Assembly (NCBI GenBank): GCA_016937175.1
Contig: JAFGWL010000043.1
Span: 1 to 8,255, forward strand
Length of the DNA stretch: 8,255 nucleotides
Source of the DNA: Candidatus Mcinerneyibacteriota bacterium
GTDB taxonomy: Bacteria; Macinerneyibacteriota; Macinerneyibacteria; Macinerneyibacteriales; DSCS01
Direction: 5' to 3'
Every line of letters starts with the position of its first letter. Positions within the stretch are counted from its first letter, which is position 1. The notes beneath the pieces were generated by a model. That model was not told where the DNA came from. It saw only the letters and a program-made list of their open reading frames with translations, and did no database searches. A program made the position numbers and the translations under genes. Of this stretch, positions 5,412-8,255 are shown piece by piece.

Positions 5412-8231
5412 ATGATATCAAGGCGCTTGTTCATCTTTATCATCTTTTTGATGGCTCTTCTTCTGTCATCTTCCCCCTCCCTGTCTGCCCGGGCGCAAAG
5501 TCAGCCTGTCCGTGTGGGCGTCTATGAAAACAGGCCCCAGGTCTATACTGATAAAGAGGGAGAGATCAAAGGAATCTACATCGATCTTCTGAAACACATC
5601 GCCGAAGCGGAAGGCTGGCAGCTTGTCCTGGTTCACGGGACCTGGGAAGAGGGGCTGGCCCGTCTGAGAGAGGGAAAGATAGACATCATGACCAGCATCG
5701 CCTACACCAAGAGCCGTGAAGCCTACTTTTTCTTCTCTGATGAGACCGTCTTTGTCAACTGGGGGCAGGTCTTTGTCCAGGGGCCCGGAATCGAAGGATT
5801 CCCCGATCTGGAAGGCAAGACAATTGCTGTCATCAAAAAGGACATATACAATTCCGGAGAGAACGGGATACGGGACCTTCTACAAAAATTTAATATTCCC
5901 GCCACTTTTATCGAGGTAGATGATTATGTCGACGCTTTTATCGCCGTTGACAAGCAGAAGGCCGATGCAGCAGTGGTCAACCGCCTTTTCGGGGCCCTTT
6001 ATAAAGACCGTTTTTCACTTCGGGAGACAGCCATGATCTTCCACCCCAGCGAGATGCACTTCGCCTTCCCACGGGTTGGTGCACGAACACCGGCAATGAA
6101 AAAAGTGATTGATGATCACCTGCGCCGCCTTAAAGCCGATAAATCATCTGTCTATTACACAACTATAGCTCACTATATGAACCTGCCTTCCAGGACTCTC
6201 CTCTTTTCACCTCAGGCCATGAAGGTATTCTTCTTTATCAGCGCTCTGGCCCTGGCCCTACTGGCCATGATCTTTTTTATGCGACATCAGGTCAATATAC
6301 GGACAAGACAACTCAAAGAGAATGAGCAGCGTCTTGCCATGGCTCTCCAGGGGACCAACGCCGGCCTCTGGGACTGGGATATGAAGACCAATATTCTTAC
6401 GACTAACAGGATCTGGAGCGAGCTTATCGGCTACGAACCCGAAGAACTGATGCCCTTCACCATTGATACCTGGGAACGCCTGACCCATCCGGACGACCTG
6501 AAAAAAGCTCGGGAAAATCTTGCCCGCCATTTTCAGGATGAAAATATCCCTTACGACCTGGAGATCCGGATGAAACACAAGGACGGCTACTGGGTCTGGC
6601 TTATGGACCGCGGGAAGGTGGTCACCCGGGACAAGTCCGGCCGCCCCCTGCGCATGATCGGCACTCACATGGACATCAGCCAGTGGAAACATACCGAAGA
6701 AGCCCTCCTGGAAAGCGAACAGCGCTATCGCAGCCTTTTTGAAAACAATCATGCCGTGATGCTTCTTCTTGACCCCGACACCGGGAAGATCTTCGAAGCT
6801 AATCCCGCGGCAGTGCGTTTCTACGGCTATGCCCGGGAGACCCTGATCGGGATGAACATTAATCGAATCAATATACTTACTCCGGAAGAGATCCGGAAGG
6901 AGATGAACCTGGCCCGCTATTTCAAAAAAAGTTTTTTTGAGTTCAAACACCGCCTGGCTTCAGGGGAGATCCGCGATGTGGAAGTCTACAGCGGCCTGAT
7001 TCACTATGAAAACAAAAAACTCCTCTACTCCATCATCCATGATGTGACCGGCAAGAAGGAGATGGAGCAGGAAAAGGAGAGGCTGGAAACACAACTCAGA
7101 CGTTCCCAGCGTCTGGAGACAATCGGGACGCTGACTGGAGGGATCGCCCATGACTTCAATAATATCCTTTTGCCTATCATCGGTTATACCGATATGGCCC
7201 TCCAGAAGATCTCCGATGAAAAAGTCAAGGGATATCTCTCAGCAGCTTTGGCGGGGGCCAACCGAGCCAAAGACCTGGTCCGTCAGCTCCTGACCTTCAG
7301 CCGCCAGGCGGAACATGACAAGGCCCCGGTGGACATCTGCGAGATCGTCCGGGATTCGGTCCATTTGCTCAAGTCCCTTATCCCCTCTTCTATTACAATA
7401 AAACTAGATATCCCGAAGCAATGTAAATATATCTTTGCCGACCGGACTCAGATCCATCAGGTCATCGTGAACCTTTGTACCAACGCCGCCCACGCCATGG
7501 AAGAGACAGGCGGAACCCTCACCCTGTCAGTAGGCCATCGTCTCTTCACCACAGAGGCACAGACCCCCGCTGAAGGAATCGAACCCGGGAAAGAGTATCT
7601 GATCATCACTGTGACAGACACCGGCATCGGGATGACCGATGATGTCATGGAACATATCTTCGAGCCCTTCTTCACGACTAAAAGCATGGACAAGGGCACA
7701 GGAATGGGTCTTTCCATCGTACACGGGATCGTGACCAGTCACGAAGGCATCATCCAGGTCTCCAGCAGGCCGAATGAAGGCTCTTCTTTCACCCTCTATT
7801 TTCCTGTGGTCGATGCCATCTCCCCTTCAGAAAAGGAGCAACTGCCCCAGGCCAGGGGAGGATCAGAACGGCTTCTTCTTGTCGATGATGAAGAGGTCAT
7901 CACCCTGATGCTTAAAGAAGCCCTGACAAAACTGGGCTACCGGGTGACAAGTTTCTCAAAAAGCAGGGATGCTTTGGACGCTTTTGAAAAAGACCCCGGC
8001 CGTTTTGACCTTCTTCTCACAGACCTGACGATGCCGGAAATGACCGGCCTTACCTTGGCGAAGCATCTCCGTGACAAGAACCCGGGACTGCCGGTGATCA
8101 TTATGACCGGTTACGGAACTCTTCCGGAGGAAGAGTTTCCGCAGGGTCTCTCTAAAAACATCATCAGAAAGCCTTTTGAGCTCAATGAGTTGACAGAGCT
8201 GCTCCGGACTCTTCTGGATGGAAAAGTATAG
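5412..8231 (+). CDS. Membrane hybrid histidine kinase: SBP_bac_3-PAS-PAS-HisKA-HATPase-receiver
   Basis: This 939-residue inner-membrane sensor has a signal peptide or first membrane anchor (about 5-27). A periplasmic domain like type-3 solute-binding proteins (about 33-257) follows, with the Arg102 that normally grips an amino-acid carboxylate in TKSREAYFFFSD (99-110). A second membrane helix (272-290) leads to two PAS domains (about 306-426 and 436-546). The kinase core has phospho-acceptor His580 in GGIAHDFNN (576-584), N box Asn687/Asn691, G1 box DTGIGM (736-741), F box FEPFF (750-754) and G2 box GTGMGL (762-767). The C-terminal receiver (about 819-937) carries Asp825/Asp826, phospho-acceptor Asp871, Thr899 and Lys920. 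All residues needed for phosphorelay are present. No HPt domain, DNA-binding domain or partner regulator is visible, so output lies elsewhere. Binding of a small solute outside probably controls His580 phosphorylation. Expression is probably controlled by the upstream MarR protein. Confidence 0.95.
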   Translation: MISRRLFIFIIFLMALLLSSSPSLSARAQSQPVRVGVYENRPQVYTDKEGEIKGIYIDLLKHIAEAEGWQLVLVHGTWEEGLARLREGKIDIMTSIAYTKSREAYFFFSDETVFVNWGQVFVQGPGIEGFPDLEGKTIAVIKKDIYNSGENGIRDLLQKFNIPATFIEVDDYVDAFIAVDKQKADAAVVNRLFGALYKDRFSLRETAMIFHPSEMHFAFPRVGARTPAMKKVIDDHLRRLKADKSSVYYTTIAHYMNLPSRTLLFSPQAMKVFFFISALALALLAMIFFMRHQVNIRTRQLKENEQRLAMALQGTNAGLWDWDMKTNILTTNRIWSELIGYEPEELMPFTIDTWERLTHPDDLKKARENLARHFQDENIPYDLEIRMKHKDGYWVWLMDRGKVVTRDKSGRPLRMIGTHMDISQWKHTEEALLESEQRYRSLFENNHAVMLLLDPDTGKIFEANPAAVRFYGYARETLIGMNINRINILTPEEIRKEMNLARYFKKSFFEFKHRLASGEIRDVEVYSGLIHYENKKLLYSIIHDVTGKKEMEQEKERLETQLRRSQRLETIGTLTGGIAHDFNNILLPIIGYTDMALQKISDEKVKGYLSAALAGANRAKDLVRQLLTFSRQAEHDKAPVDICEIVRDSVHLLKSLIPSSITIKLDIPKQCKYIFADRTQIHQVIVNLCTNAAHAMEETGGTLTLSVGHRLFTTEAQTPAEGIEPGKEYLIITVTDTGIGMTDDVMEHIFEPFFTTKSMDKGTGMGLSIVHGIVTSHEGIIQVSSRPNEGSSFTLYFPVVDAISPSEKEQLPQARGGSERLLLVDDEEVITLMLKEALTKLGYRVTSFSKSRDALDAFEKDPGRFDLLLTDLTMPEMTGLTLAKHLRDKNPGLPVIIMTGYGTLPEEEFPQGLSKNIIRKPFELNELTELLRTLLDGKV

Positions 8232-8255
8232 ACATTCTTTTTTTCTTGCTTATTA

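Noticed and set aside
6258-6950. 230-codon open frame on the minus strand, inside the kinase gene
   Set aside because: It is antisense to the two PAS domains, which are clearly coding on the plus strand. Its translation shows no recognisable domain and no promoter or ribosome site was seen.
8232-8255. T-rich stretch after the kinase stop, as a terminator
   Set aside because: There is a run of T, but no inverted repeat precedes it within the visible sequence, and the window ends here.

Overview
The window carries six genes in three transcriptional blocks, at moderate GC with clearly AT-richer intergenic gaps. The periplasmic-binding-domain/PAS/PAS/kinase/receiver hybrid sensor, the lipoprotein with a TPR-like repeat and the WcaJ-type sugar-phosphate transferase are a mix often seen in Desulfobacterota (old Deltaproteobacteria) and related Gram-negatives. 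No rRNA or other taxonomic marker is present, so this placement is an inference of low to moderate confidence. No tRNA, rRNA, CRISPR, transposase or phage gene was seen, and no stretch over 300 bases lacks a gene.

Minus-strand block, bases 1-2809. The window opens inside a lipoprotein gene (start codon at 235, 3' part cut off) with its own good promoter. Upstream of it lies a two-gene polysaccharide unit: galE (UDP-hexose 4-epimerase), then a polyprenyl-phosphate sugar-1-phosphate transferase. Their ATGA start/stop codons overlap and a promoter sits in the 66-base gap before galE. Together they can supply a UDP-sugar and load its sugar-phosphate onto a lipid carrier to start an exopolysaccharide or O-antigen repeat unit.

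Minus-strand block, bases 2876-4570. A protein of unknown function with a Cys/His-rich C-terminus is followed, 12 bases later, by an aspartate/glutamate racemase-family enzyme that starts at GTG behind a strong Shine-Dalgarno sequence. A near-consensus promoter (TTGACA, 17 bp, TATGAT) precedes the pair.

Plus-strand block, bases 4730-8231. Divergent from the racemase pair are a MarR-family regulator and then a 939-residue membrane hybrid histidine kinase whose outer domain resembles amino-acid-binding proteins. The most interesting signal is a shared operator-like sequence. AAATTACAATTTA occurs upstream of the regulator, overlapping its -35 box. It recurs upstream of the kinase inside a perfect 18-bp palindrome (TTTAAATTACAATTTAAA) that covers the -10 box. 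The simplest reading is that the MarR protein represses both its own gene and the sensor kinase gene, a one-component/two-component coupling. The regulator's predicted promoter also lies so close to its ATG that its mRNA may be leaderless.
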